Positions 50,759 through 62,272 of a stretch of 64,000 bases of DNA are shown here, piece by piece; within the stretch, counting starts at the first letter, position 1; each line of letters begins with the position of its first letter. This DNA is from Rhypophila decipiens. Lineage: Eukaryota > Ascomycota > Sordariomycetes > Sordariales > Naviculisporaceae. The notes beneath the pieces were generated by a model, which was given only the letters and a program-made list of their open reading frames with translations, had not been told where the DNA came from and ran no database searches. The stretch lies in the NCBI GenBank assembly GCA_033297075.1, contig MU858111.1, positions 123,424-187,423 on the forward strand, written 5' to 3'. Position numbers and translations under genes: made by a program.

Positions 50759-51242
50759 TTCCTCTATATCCTCAGAGTCGTAGTCTTCAGCCTCGTTGTC
50801 GACATAGGTGGGATCGTCGTCTTCGTCGGGGTTGTCATGGTGGCCGTGAAAGTGGGAGCCTTCATCAGCTACGGCGTTTGGATTAGGCTCTGCACTCAGG
50901 CTATTGGTGTGTTTTGGTGCCGTTCAGCTTCACAAGGCCGATATATTATATTGCGGCCTGCCTGGCGAGTGCCTACCTCGAGTTAGAGACTATTCGCATC
51001 CTTCAGACACATCTGAAGGGCTGGAAGGGCGCGGTCTCCCTCGTGGGCGAGAAGGGGGAAGGCAAGGCGTATTAGCATTGTTACCGTTATAGTTCGCATC
51101 CTTTTTGGGAGAAGTAGTGACTGGTTGGACATTCTATCCGATATATATCATTATGGCTATTGCCTTGCCGCTGGTTATCGGCGGCTGTGGGTTCTGGGTG
51201 TGTGGAGCAGAGCTCATAGGTGCTCCGGATAGAGATCAATGA
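50759..51242 (+). pseudogene. Remnants of a multi-pass membrane protein
   Basis: Three consecutive coding-like pieces lie in different frames. 50759-50983 (75 codons) is strongly hydrophobic (VVVFSLVVDIGGIVVFVGVV, then KVGAFISYGVWI). About 50930-51074 reads AYLELETIRILQTHLKGWKG. 51093-51242 reads WTFYPIYIIMAIALPLVIGG and ends at TGA. No initiating ATG or convincing introns connect them. I judge this a decayed membrane-protein gene; unannotated introns are the alternative. Confidence 0.35.
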
Positions 51243-51393
51243 GAGTGAACGCTGTACTTGGTTGGTCCCGCTGATCTGACTTCATATACCGTCCTCAAAA
51301 TCTCATCGGGGCGTGCCAAATAGAGCCTGAACATATCCCTGCTTACTAGACGGCAAATCATCCGAGTTGCTTAGTCCATCCTCCTAGGATGAG

Positions 51394-51443
51394 GTGGGGT
51401 TAATTCTAGACTGCGGTCTGGTGAGGTGAGGGCGTTGTATCAG
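51394..51443 (+). repeat. Dispersed repeat copy B
   Basis: Partner of 50695-50755. This copy has T or A at several positions where copy A has C or G. Confidence 0.55.
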
Positions 51444-51491
51444 GCGGCCGACCATGGTGGCCAGGCTTTGGCACGTGGCGTGGAAAAACCA

Positions 51492-51520
51492 GACGACGAC
51501 GACGACGACGACGACGACGA
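51492..51520. repeat. (GAC)n microsatellite
   Basis: This is an uninterrupted run of about ten gac units in a non-coding stretch. Confidence 0.9.
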
Positions 51521-52400
51521 AGCAGGCTGCAGAAGGGCAGCCACTTGCAGAGCTCGAGGGCTGCCATGATGATCGGGAGTGGCATTTTAGCTGCTGGTTG
51601 GAGAGGTCAAGTTAGCCATTGTACTTAGGACAGGCAGCAAGATCTAAAGCCAAATTGTATTTGATTTGTATAGCCTAGGGACCTTTTATGCTTAGTCGCT
51701 TCTTCACAAATTGACGGTTTGCTTATTGATTCATTTTGTTATTAGTATGGTTGTTGTCCGGCTTTTAGTGTTGTTGTGACGATTTGGGAATCTAGAACCA
51801 CACCACTAGGCCAAACCTCCTTAAAAAGGATGCCAAATTCTAAGCTTCAAGCCAGCCTTAGAATTGTGTGTTATATAGTGGTTTCAATAGGGCACTATCG
51901 CTTGTGTTATCACGGCTCGCCGTGACAGTTGTGGAAATCTCAAAAACAATTATGGGAGAGTAAGTATTGAGTGAGGTACTAGTAGGAAGGTACCTTGCTG
52001 TGTGGAGCTGCTAGGAGCTTTGAGCTCGAAACCTAACAGTAGCTATCGTGCCTTCCCCTTTCAGTAGTCTGGGGAAGTGGGCCCTTGTCAGGCCAACATA
52101 AAACAGTGTCCATGGAGCGCGGAAGCCTGACCGGAGCTTTCCGGAAAGACTTCAGGGCCCTTTCCTGTATACTCGCCCATCCGGTGACATGGAGCGCCCT
52201 GAACCGTATTTTCACATTTAAACCCAGAGGCTCAATATCCTGTATCTGAAGCGTGTGAGGGCACCATTGAAACCCCTTGTCCATGGAGATCTAGTGTCTG
52301 GGATTTCCACGAAGTCTTGATCAGCAGCAGAGTCAGGAGAACTGGTTCCGTTCCGGGATGCATTCCAATCCATGATGAACTTGACTCTCTTCTCAATACC

Positions 52401-52402
52401 GC

Positions 52403-52434
<32 letters not shown>

Positions 52435-52439
52435 TCGCC
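52401..52439. repeat. Four tandem copies of gccgctgtc
   Basis: A perfect 9-bp minisatellite; in the plus frame it would encode repeated Ala-Ala-Val. Confidence 0.85.
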
Positions 52440-54770
52440 ACTGCGAACCTTGCCCCTCCTGTCCCTCCCATGCTTCTCCGGTTTAATCGGGATTGGGGAT
52501 GCTATATGAACCTCGCTGTGCCGGTGCCGAGCTCTGGACCTTTGTCGGAAAACGACGACAAAGCGTACGAAATGGGGATTTATGTCGGAACCTCATCGAA
52601 AGAAGGGGACTATATCTAGGGAGAGAATTCTTCACCACAAGCGCGTTATTCGACAATCCCCTCCCATGCCTCTCTCGCAGCCACCTCCGCCATCCCTGGC
52701 GCCTTGAGACCTCCCGCCACTGGCGTTACCCACCGTCCCATCTCCGGCATCAGCAGTTTTCAGCTGCAGCCCATTGAGCACAGCTAGCAACTTTTCGACA
52801 AATAGAAAGTCAGAACGATTGGCATTTGTATCGTTGATCTAGGAGATACGTCGTGTTAGGTCATTCCTAAAGAAGTCAACCAAGTAGCCCGACTCCAGAA
52901 CGAACGATCACCCCAGCACAGGCCGCTATCTTCCACAGCCAGTCCAAGCCAGACTTCCTTTTCCGCAGCGTGGAAGGCTCTTAGTCCCAGAGCGAATTTC
53001 AGTACGGAGCTAGATTACCGCCGGACAGAGACTTGTCCGGAGTGAAGGACTGCCATCCCCACATCAACAACAGCCCCGACAACAATGAAGAAGCCGAATT
53101 TGAGGAGGGATCTGACAACGGCGCGGTATCACGATGTTACATATGCCGATAATGAAGGCTATCATGCCCTGCCATGCCCTGTCCTACACCCAAGTAGGTA
53201 ACTGTCAATAAATTCCGTCTGGCTTGTTTGTTCCTAGTTCCTACATGGTAGATTATAGCACAGGTAAATTCTTCTGTCCGTCGAACTCGTTTCCTCGCGC
53301 CTCTGAAGCTAACATGTTTCGCCAGTCAGCAGTAGATCATCACTCCGACCACTGAGGCTTTATATTCGCCGAGTAATATGCCTTGTGGTTATTGCAATTT
53401 GGAGCTTTCGGTAGCTTCTCTGGAACCTGTTGGAGTTGGGGAGATGGCGAAAGAAGAACCATCCTTTACAGCAGTGTTTCACACTTCTCAGACTTGCAAG
53501 GCTCCCCCCCCCCAGATCGTATTTCAGACTTCCGACGAGCCCAGCTTTCCGACACCATCTTGCGTGTTTTTCTGTGTCCCTCAGGTATTCTTTTTCTCTA
53601 TTTCGAGCATCCAGATCTACCCGTCACTGTTAAGATGGCACCCGTCACCATAAAGAGAAGGGCCGCCCTGGCATACGAGTCACACCTTTTTCGAGGATGC
53701 TACAAGGGGACTGCTATATGAAAGGGACTATACGATACCAGTCAACTCGCCTTTATAGTGGGAGCCGTTCCAGCAAGTACACACTGGGTGCTAGGATAGG
53801 ACTCGTAGTAGCGATAAAGTCCAGCTGTCTCTTTATAAATTAGGAGATGTAGTCTGAAACTGATGAAAAGAATATTTATGTATGTTGGATTAGATGACAT
53901 AGGTATTAGCATACTCGAACAATGTTTATTAAGTTAGAGGAAGAAGCCCGCCATAGAATTGCTACCATTAGTCACTAGGTGGCCGCTCAATAACTCTTCA
54001 TCACCAGTCATTACTAACCCTCCCCCAACATCCGTACCCAGGATGTTTACTTGACAGAAGACGGTTAGATAATGACAAAAGACCATAATCCAATGACGAC
54101 ACTGTGGTGGCCGATATTATCTCGACATTGTAAAACCGAGATAGACAAAATGGCGATAATCTCAACCCTCGCCGCAACGAAAGAAAATAATAACGAGATG
54201 CCACGCTCCCGGATATCCATCAGTAAGGGATAAAGGATGGGTGATTTGGTAGCCAGGAGGGCTTGCTGCCTGGCCTCTTTGGTGGAGGAAAACTTTATAT
54301 TGTGTGTGACCACTGGTGTGTCCTATGACCAGTACAGGTTTGATCAACCAACGGAGGCTAAAGCCATGGAAAACTTGGAGAGAGAAATTCGAGATGTTCT
54401 TTACAAACGAGGACAAATAAACTTTTGCACAGTATTTATCCCCCCCACGAGGGTATGATCGACACCTTGGCAAGGCTTGAGATGGAGAGGAATATGGGGG
54501 GCGGTGAAGTCCAACCACTTGCGAAGTCTACCATCAAGAGCCTACTCGCATGCCCGACACTTTGACAGGGTTTGCAGAAACATGAGCACAAGTTTGACAG
54601 GCTTCACGGTAAAGTCCAGTCTTCAACGGGTGTCATGTGGTGGTGGTGGTGTTTTATCATGTGGGAACAAGATTCGCGGCTTTCGTGGATCATATGTAAA
54701 CCTTACTAGGGATAAGAACTACTCTGAGGATTCGTGGACTATCCATGGTACCGTGTCTGAATGTGGAATC

Positions 54771-55019
54771 TCACTTTAGGATTGCCGCGTGGGGTTCGCA
54801 GTTCTTTCGACGCTTGGTGCACTGGAAGCACTTGGTGGAATTGGGCTTTCCCTCAACCTGCTTGCATTCGAAGGAGATTAGACAGGCAAGGTCATCCGGG
54901 TTGGCGGCAAAGGCCCGCTCGGCGACGCCGATGGCGGTTCGCAGGCAGCGCATGCATGCAGGGCGAAAATACACATAAGATTTACTTGATAATCCATCAG
55001 TAATTACACAAAGAAACAT
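54771..55019 (-). CDS. Small Cys-rich protein, possibly incomplete
   Basis: This is an 82-codon frame from the ATG at 55019. Its cysteine pattern (CMRC ... C ... FECKQV ... KCFQCTKRRKNC) resembles short fungal zinc-binding modules. The region before ACMRC looks UTR- or intron-like, so the true first exon may be missing. Function unknown. It sits just downstream of the RING-finger gene on the same strand. Confidence 0.35.
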   Translation of the reverse strand: MFLCVITDGLSSKSYVYFRPACMRCLRTAIGVAERAFAANPDDLACLISFECKQVEGKPNSTKCFQCTKRRKNCEPHAAILK

Positions 55020-55122
55020 ATCGTATTTTCTGCCTTATATTCTGTCAGTCGTCTACCACAAAGACCAACACCAACAGCTCGGTCAACCAGAGCCAGAAGC
55101 CCCAGCCGCCTTCGGCTGACCA

Positions 55123-56367
55123 TCAAGATGATTCACCACCCTCTTGATCGGACATTTCAACTTCGTCCTCGTCCTCCTCATCGCCTTCAAGCTGTGGCAT
55201 CTCATCACCCGAATCTGAACTATCATCAACGAAATCCTCCTCATCAGTCCATTCGTCCTCCTCCTCAACGTCTTCTCCCTCTTCTTCAAGGTGTGCCATC
55301 TCGTCCCCGTCCTCGTCTGAACTGTCGTCAAAGACAAGAGGCAAAAGAAAACCATCAACAGCAGGCTCGTCGTCAACGACGACTGAGGAGGCAGCTCGAG
55401 GGGGCTGACCACCCCCCTCGAGCTGCCTCCTCACCCGGCCCAAAAGGGCATTGAGCTCCTGCCCCTGGCGACGAATATCACTCAGGTCCGCATTCCACCG
55501 CTCAGTGAACGCCTGCAGATCCGCATTCCACCGGACAATATTATCGCTCATCCTCTGGAGGTCCAACGTCATTCTCTGAAGAGGAGGAAAAGACGGTAGA
55601 GTATTCCACGGGGAGAAATCGTCTTCGGCATCAAGCATTTTGCACCGGGGATCTTGGCAAGCGGGGCATTCTTGAGACAGTTTCGTCTGCGCCGGGCCGG
55701 TGGGTTGGATGTTTCTGAACAAGAGTTGGAAGTTGTTGGCCCCCCTGGCGACCGGAATCATGGGCTTGAAAGCGTGAGCTGGGCACAGGTCTGGCTCGAG
55801 CTCGAACCGGCAGTATGGGCAAGTGACTGGGCGACGGCTCTGGACGAGAGATTGGCACCAGGTTGTCATGCACTCTTCTCCGATGACGTGCCCGCAGGCG
55901 AGGAGCACGGCGTCTTCCTGGGTCAACTCATCATCGTCGTTGTCGGTGGCTGCCGGTGGTGGACTGCGACGACGGCGAGGCTGGAGCCCGTCGATGACGA
56001 GCTCGCACTGGCATGAGATACACGAGACCGTCTCAAGGTTGAGCTCTGCTCGCGGGATGCCGAGCTGGTGGCCCGCGAACCACTTGCGGAATATTCGGAG
56101 AATGTCGTTCCAGTATGACGGGCTCGACAAGGAAGCCTCAGCCTCGGCGGCCCCTGGGTCAGGTTCAGTGGATCGGCTGGTGAGGGGACGAATGAAATCC
56201 AGGGCCCGTTTAGAGACAAACGAGCAAGAATGGCTCCTCCGCTTGCTTGGAAGTGGCCGAGTTGGGGTGTCAGGATTGCGCTGCATCTTGGGTGGCGTGG
56301 TGACCGCCGTGAAGCGCTCGGGGAAGCGTTCCTCGAACTTTTTGTATTCCTCTGTCAAGTCTGACAT
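55123..56367 (-). CDS. RING-finger protein with acidic C-terminus
   Basis: I place the start at the ATG at 56367 (MSDLTEEYKKFEERFPERF), giving 414 residues. The frame extends further upstream to 56598, but that part is translated tandem-repeat DNA. The RING-like finger runs from about C116 to C186: CISC, then ACGHVIGEECMTTW (C158, H160, C166) and CPYC (C183, C186), with a long linker after the first pair. A second Cys cluster (CPACQDPRC) follows at about 234-242. A coiled-coil-like stretch contains an internal repeat (RWNADLQAFTERWNADLSDI). The C-terminus is very acidic. It is probably an E3 ubiquitin-ligase-type protein; substrate unknown. The coding sequence contains a perfect 21-bp inverted repeat. 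Confidence 0.72.
   Translation of the reverse strand: MSDLTEEYKKFEERFPERFTAVTTPPKMQRNPDTPTRPLPSKRRSHSCSFVSKRALDFIRPLTSRSTEPDPGAAEAEASLSSPSYWNDILRIFRKWFAGHQLGIPRAELNLETVSCISCQCELVIDGLQPRRRRSPPPAATDNDDDELTQEDAVLLACGHVIGEECMTTWCQSLVQSRRPVTCPYCRFELEPDLCPAHAFKPMIPVARGANNFQLLFRNIQPTGPAQTKLSQECPACQDPRCKMLDAEDDFSPWNTLPSFPPLQRMTLDLQRMSDNIVRWNADLQAFTERWNADLSDIRRQGQELNALLGRVRRQLEGGGQPPRAASSVVVDDEPAVDGFLLPLVFDDSSDEDGDEMAHLEEEGEDVEEEDEWTDEEDFVDDSSDSGDEMPQLEGDEEDEDEVEMSDQEGGESS
55384..55433. repeat. Perfect 21-bp inverted repeat with 8-nt loop inside the RING gene
   Basis: The left arm is 55384-55404 and the right arm 55413-55433, with loop ctgaccac between them. All 21 pairs match and the arms are GC-rich, so DNA cruciform or mRNA hairpin formation is possible. 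It encodes the RRQLEGGGQPPRAASS region. Confidence 0.85.
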
Positions 56368-57313
56368 AGTGCTTGAGAATAGTTGAGGTGTTGAAGAGTA
56401 AGAATTTAGTTGAGTGAATTGAACCGCGACGAGGTCGTCTTTCCTGCTCTTGAGTGGTTTGAGAAAAGTTGGCTTGCAGGAAGATTTGGCGACAACGGAT
56501 TGTAATGTGTAGGGGATTGAGATGCTCGTCTTTCCTGCTCCTGAGTGGTTTGAGAAGTTGGCTTGCAGGAGGATTTGTACGATCGGGCCTGGCGACAACG
56601 GATTGTTATGTGTAAGGGATTGAGATGCGTGCAGAGAGAGGCACTGGGAATATTTGAAAGTGCTTGGAAGTGGTGGATGCAGAAGAGGTGAGAATGTCGT
56701 GTGAAATCACAGGAGTGATGAACTAGAAAGTGGAAGAGAGAAAGGGTTGCTCAGAGAGGAAATTCGGAGGGGAGCACCCTTTTTGTACGTGACGCTCGTG
56801 AGGCTTTTGATCTGATCTCGAAGTGGCCACCCAGCCTCCCCAACGTGCCGAGTCACATAAAATCACGAGGCATGTTGTTTACACGGCAAAGTCGAGATCG
56901 AAGACTATGAGACTAAGATGGCGAGAGCAGCCACTGGGCTGGGTGCGAGTACGGATGCCCCCTTGATATTGTCCATACTGCTTCTCTAGACAATTAACAG
57001 CCCTTTATTGCTTATTGAGGTGATTCTCATCCAGCCGTTGAATGTGCTGATCTTCAGAGCCGTGATCTCAAGTCTGGGCTGAATGGTATGGGAGCAGAAC
57101 CTGGCGTCTCAAATAGGGAGACCCGGTTTTCCAGAACCTCACTTCTCTAGTCCTTGTCACGCGGCAATTCTCAGTCAACTTTCATTATTATATCTAAAAA
57201 CCTATCCAACGTGTGCAATCTACACACGTAGGAATGGAATACCCAAGACTCCAACCTATCTGTAACAGCCTCGTTTGACTTCAGTCTCTGAATTTCAAAA
57301 TCTATATCCAACT
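56368..57313. other. Upstream region of the RING gene and 3' flank of the Zn2Cys6 gene
   Basis: It contains the tandem duplication at 56434-56628. No separate gene was seen. Confidence 0.6.
56434..56628. repeat. Tandem duplication of about 95-104 bp upstream of the RING gene
   Basis: Copy 1 (56434-56525) and copy 2 (56525-56628) share tcgtctttcctgctc, gagtggtttgag, gttggcttgcagga and ggcgacaacggattgt. They differ by a few substitutions, a 3-nt gap and a 13-nt gap. The duplication lies in the leader or promoter of the minus-strand gene starting at 56367. Confidence 0.85.
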
Positions 57314-59942
57314 CTAAATATCCCACTGCATCCCAAAATCATTCATATCCGTGACCCACCCGTCCAATCCATTATTCGCCCCGCCGTGGTTCGTCTCAAA
57401 GGTATAAATCTGGTGGTTGACCTCGTGCTGCAGCGAGAATCGACTCGGGACGGCAGGATAAGAAAAGTTGTTTGCTGCAACGACAATTCTGTTAGACAGA
57501 CAGAAGAAAAGCCAGGGTTTCATGATCAACTCACATTCATCGAATCCCATGCCATATTGAATAACCCTATTCTCGTCAAAGTCAATCTCTGGCGGTGGGG
57601 CCTCCCCTTCATTTCCTTCGCCATTACTACTAGTACTACTCGCATGTAAGCTCGGGTGGCAATCGACCTGCTGCGGTTGGTCATCATGGCCTCCTGAATC
57701 CTCAGCAACATCATCTCCGTTCTTACTCGACTTGGCAACAAACGTCTCCGGACCATTCCTAGCCAGCGCGATATTGACAATCTCAGCCGCCTTCTTAGCC
57801 TCCCTCGACTTGGAGCTATTCCGCACCCATATGGCCCTCGACCTGCGCAGAGCCGTCTTGATCTCCTCTGTCCTGTCGGATCCCATGCAGTGATACAGAA
57901 CCGAGCAGAGGATCATGGTAGCTGTCAGAAAGTGGTGGTTCTGCACCGAGCTCAGGCGCCACCGAATCTGGCTGAGCTGCCCACCAGGTGCCGTTTCCTC
58001 GTCGTATATGCGCTGAATCTCGAGGCTGGCCAGGGCGGCATCGATACACGTCGTGCGCGAGTACTGGAACATGTCCTCCTTGTTGCAGGGCGACTTGACT
58101 TGCAGGAACCGCCGGTGCAGCATCGTCCGGCCTTTGCAGATCATGTGGGTGATGAACAGGCGGTCGATGATTACTATGGGCGAGTCGGTTACACTCGCCG
58201 ACATTGGCTTCATCTTGAGCGGGGGCGGGAGGCTGTCGGCAGCCTTGGTGAGCATCTCGTCATGGCGCATGACGTCGGCATAGGTGCATGGGCGAACGGC
58301 AGTCATTAGGTCAGCAATTCTGCCAAGTGGGATCAGTATCCTTCTGCGCGCAATGATGCCCAGCGCCCGTGTGTATTCTGTTTCTGGTCGAGGTGGCGGC
58401 GGCTCTGTCATGAACTCGTCCAGGTCCGAGTCGTGGAGATTCCTGGGCTCGGCGGTATCACATCGATAGTCTGTGAGCATGCGCGGCATTCCCATCTGGT
58501 TGGAGATCAAAACGTCTCCCATCAGAATGTTGACCCAGATTCTTCGCCGAATCTCTCCCTGCAGAGGCGAGATGCCCGGAAAGTGGCTCGGGTCGCGGTG
58601 GAAGCCCATGCGCATGGCCAGGGTGACTGTGAGCCCAAGCAGGAACCAAATGTCCTTGCCCGAATCAAGATGCTTGCCAAACTCTATGTAGACATACTGC
58701 GACATGGTCTCCAGTACATAAGGTCCGCACTTGGTGTAATCTCCGAGGATCAGGCACTGGACCACTTTTTCGTGGTACAAGTCGGACAGCTTTGTCTGGG
58801 TATCAGCCTCATTGCCCGGGTTCATGAGGGCCAAGGCTCTCGCTGAAAGGCTCATCATCGTGTATAAAAGGCCGATCCAGTTCATTGGGGTAGATGAGCT
58901 GTTGGTCCAGAACTCGTCGTACTAGCAAGGAAATGCGGTGAGTAAAAAGACCAGCAAAGCCCATAGAAAGTGTCATGATACATACCTGTTTAAGAAAGGT
59001 CGGACCGTGAACAACGGCTGGTCAAACGTTGTCAGCTTCAATCTCGATATGACAATTAGCGCCAGGATGATATTGCCACTTACACGAAGCCATGTCCAAA
59101 TGGTTAAAGTAGTATGACAGGTAGCGGTCAACGGCGTCCTTTGGCGGGAGGGCATCGAGGATTTCCTTTCGGGAGGCGCGCTGGGTCGGGTACAGCAGGA
59201 GAGCATGACCCGGAGGTCGAGGACTCGAGTCGGCAGCCATCTGGCCACTCCAAGGATCTTCTGTGAGCTTCAGCTGTTCTTCGCGGTCAAAATGTTCCCT
59301 CAGCTCGGCAATGTTATTCAGAAGAGCAGCCCAGTGCTCGCCAACAACGTAGTGAAGGTCCGAGGCCCCGGCGCAACTGATACTCCCAGAGTCTGAGATG
59401 GCGTCCTTGGGAGCTTCAAGTTCGGCAGGTGGGTTATAGCTTGGGTCCAGCGTCGGAGCGGAAACAGGAAGTGAACCGCGGCTGGGCTGGCTGGTCGGGC
59501 CATCGGCGGCCGTGGCAGGAATCAGAGACTTGACAAGCTTTTCGAGCTGGACTAAGCGATCATGCACCCCTAGAGTTCCAGACATCATGGAGGGTCTGGG
59601 TGGAAGACCAGCTGGATGCTGGCCATGGGCATAAGTGCATGTCTGGCCGCGCGATGCGCAGTTGGAACATGGCTGCTTGCGGTCGCATCTCGACTTTCGG
59701 TTCCGGCAAGGGTTGCACGAAAGCTGTGGTTTGTCTCTGCGCCGTGCAGGTTTAACACCTGTCGAGCTGGAAGTGGTGACAGTGACGCTGCTTTCTAAGC
59801 CTCCAGTCCGCGGGCGGTCGGCTTTGGTCTTTGTGTCTGGAATATTTGCTGCACCTGCTGGCGGGAACTTGGTATCGACCTGCTGTTGTGCTGCGTTTAC
59901 GAACAAGGTCGCTGACTGGTCCATGTTGGAAAACTGTTCCAT
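57314..59942 (-). CDS. Zn2Cys6 fungal transcription factor
   Basis: Four exons: 59084-59942, 58986-59017, 57535-58921 and 57314-57474. Introns are 66, 64 and 60 nt; the product is 812 residues. The binuclear cluster is complete: C76, C79, C86, C92, C95 and C102 in SCNPCRNRKSRC ... CSNCASRGQTC. A short coiled-coil (LVQLEKLVKSL) follows. The fungal-specific transcription factor domain follows: RYLSYYFNHLDMAS spliced to SVVHGPTFLKQ and YDEFW, later GFHRDPSHFPGISPLQGEIRRRIWV. It is expected to be a nuclear DNA-binding regulator. Exon 2 is only 32 nt. The last intron is in frame and free of stops, so its retention would add 20 residues. It lies immediately downstream of the P450 gene on the same strand, which suggests it may regulate it; that is inference. 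Confidence 0.9.
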
Positions 59943-60457
59943 TTTTTTTATTGATACTGCCTCTCTGAATTCATCAAAATTACTGTCCTGGGAGTAGAAT
60001 GATAACTGAGATGGATATATCAGAGGATATGCATCACCGGAGGCGGAGGGAGATTGGTAATGATTTCTTCCCGTTGTTTTCCTGATGTCTATCAGAAGTA
60101 GCGTCTGTTAGCTTACTGTAGCTCATCCGCCCCATCACCTCCTTCCTGCTGTGCGGACGATGTCCCGGCAACCGCCGTGATTGGCCCGTGGCCTTGTCTC
60201 CGCGATCCTCCGACCCTCCGCCCCTATTTCCGTCTGCAGAGTTCCTGCTAGCCGGCTCGCTGTGTAACCCCAAAGAGGGACAAGCCTGGAAACGGTTGTG
60301 GAACTGAATTCATGCATCATCGTATTCGACGTATTGAGACTTGGCATTCACGACTGTCGGGCATTCAAGGCATTCCTTTCTTCATTGACAATGACCTACC
60401 TGGGTCTATTTACATCACCGCTCACCGCCATAATCCCAACCCAATACATCAATTCCC
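59943..60457. other. Intergenic between P450 and Zn2Cys6 genes
   Basis: This 515-bp gap between same-strand genes presumably holds the transcription-factor promoter. No coding frame was seen. Confidence 0.6.
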
Positions 60458-62272
60458 TCACTTCCTCGGCTTCATGTTTGCAAGAATGCCCCGTTGGCGG
60501 GCAAACCAGACCCCCTCAATCGTCCACTTCTTGGTCGGGTCAACGAGCTCAATTTCATAGCGACGAACCAGTGTTGCCACGACCTTGTACACTTCACAGA
60601 GAGCCAGCAGTCGACCCAGACAGATCCGAGACCCCCCACCAAATGACAAGTCAGCTGCATTCATCCTCTGCAGCCGCAATCGGTGTGCTTCGCTGTCCTC
60701 TCCATCGACTCGCAGCCAGCGCTCCGGCCGAAACTCGTCAGCATCCTCGCCGTACACGCCCTTGTTCTTCCCGACAATGTACGAATTCATCCCGATGGCT
60801 GTCCCGGCTGGGACAACTGATCCGTCAGGTAGAACAAGACCGCCCTCAGGCACATATCGCTCCATGGTAGCAGCCGTGACTGGATGCAGCCGCAGAGCCT
60901 CACGAATCACGGCATCAAGATACGGAAGCTGACGAGACACACCATAAGGGGCTGGCTTTTCCAAGTCAATGCCAGCAGCCAATACCTCGGCCTCGAGCTT
61001 GCGATAGACGGCAGGATTCCGGAGGCAATAGTAGAAGACTGAACGAATGGTAATAGCTGTTGTATCCGCGCCGGCAATGAGGTTGATCATGATGTATCCC
61101 ATCACGGTAGTGTCATTAACGAGATCCGGGTGTGTCTCCTTGGACTCAATGAAGTACTGAAGATAATCAGGTTTCTTGGCATCGAAATTGGCGTCTTTCC
61201 CTTGAAGACGGCTGACGAGCGACTCGAATGCGACACGCGTCACATGGACGAGATTTGGCGGGCCGACCCGGACAACCGGGTTCTTGTCCAGCCAGTAGTC
61301 AAGCCAGGGCATCTGGCTGACTGCCATGAAGTAGTCGAGCGTCTTGTCCGCTGTCTGGATGCTCCTGTCAAAATCGTGGCCCTTCTGCAGGTACCCAAAC
61401 GGACGACTGAAGGTCACGGATGCCAGAAAATCCCACGTGTCTGGTGCAAGTTACTAAGCACCTGAACGGCCAGCTACACGGAGACGAAGCCACTTACAGT
61501 AGGCAATCCACTCGCCCAGATCGCATTCCTTCGGACCCGAGGGCCCAGTCATGAACCTCTTCTCGAGTTGCTTGCAAAAGTCATTGACCACAACATCCAT
61601 TGTGGGCTCGAGTGCCAGTACGCTGCCAATGGAGTAATACTTGGCAATCGGGCGCTTCATTCTGGCGTGTTCTACTTGGTCGGTGGTGCTAAACATGTGG
61701 TATGTGATCTTTCCGTCGATTATGGTGCTGTTGTTGTGGTAGAATTCGGTCTGGTTTAGGGCCTTGGTTAACCCCCTTTTCTCTTTCGTAGAGCGCATTA
61801 CACCCTGCGACGAGTGTTGGCATACCTTTAGCCACTTTCCATCCGTGCTGTATATTGTCTTGATCAACTCGGGGTAGTCGATGTCCAGGAGATTTGGCCC
61901 AATTCGGAGGACCGGTCCGTACTTTTGGTGCAGCTTCTTGATGGTCAACTGGTAATTCTCTCCAGTCTGAATCAGGAAGAAGCGCCAGAGATTTGTCCAT
62001 GCTGCCGTTGGCAAGTGTTAGTATGTGGCTTATGAGTCTTGATGGGCCACTTTCCAGATGAGCGCTCGAATACGTCCGGATAACTGACCTGCAAAGAACG
62101 GGCCAGGATACTGCCGGAGAGGCGAGGTCAACCATGCCACGGTGAACCAGACCAGGATGCTGGAGATTGGGACGACGAGGAGGGCTGCAATAGCAGACCT
62201 GAGATCTACCGAGACGACCACATTTCTGACAGCACCAAGATATGCCTCAAGGCTGCCTGTTAAGGACTCCAT
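60458..62272 (-). CDS. Cytochrome P450 monooxygenase, pisatin-demethylase-like
   Basis: Four exons: 62089-62272, 61826-62001, 61498-61750 and 60458-61440. Introns are 87, 75 and 57 nt; the product is 531 residues. The N-terminus has an ER membrane anchor (residues about 26-48, IAALLVVPISSILVWFTVAW) and then the Pro-rich hinge RQYPGPFFA. P450 landmarks are the I-helix AGADTT at about 327-332, ExxR at 385-388 (EALR), the EFRPERW motif and the heme loop FGGGSRICLGR with Cys478. Overall similarity by motif is to fungal self-sufficient-partner class II P450s such as pisatin demethylase-like enzymes; the substrate cannot be read from sequence. The 75-nt second intron is in frame and open, so retention would insert 25 residues. 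Confidence 0.93.

Larger units (their letters stand above)
49733..54770. other. Gene-poor interval with repeats and relics
   Basis: Over these 5 kb I see only the repeats and remnants listed separately. A plus frame at 52317-52619 contains a 9-bp-repeat-encoded AAV run and no known domain. Confidence 0.5.

Noticed and set aside
56368..56598. N-terminal extension of the RING protein from an upstream start
   Set aside because: The extra residues are translated tandem-duplicated leader DNA; MSDLTEEYKKFEERFPERF gives a more natural start.
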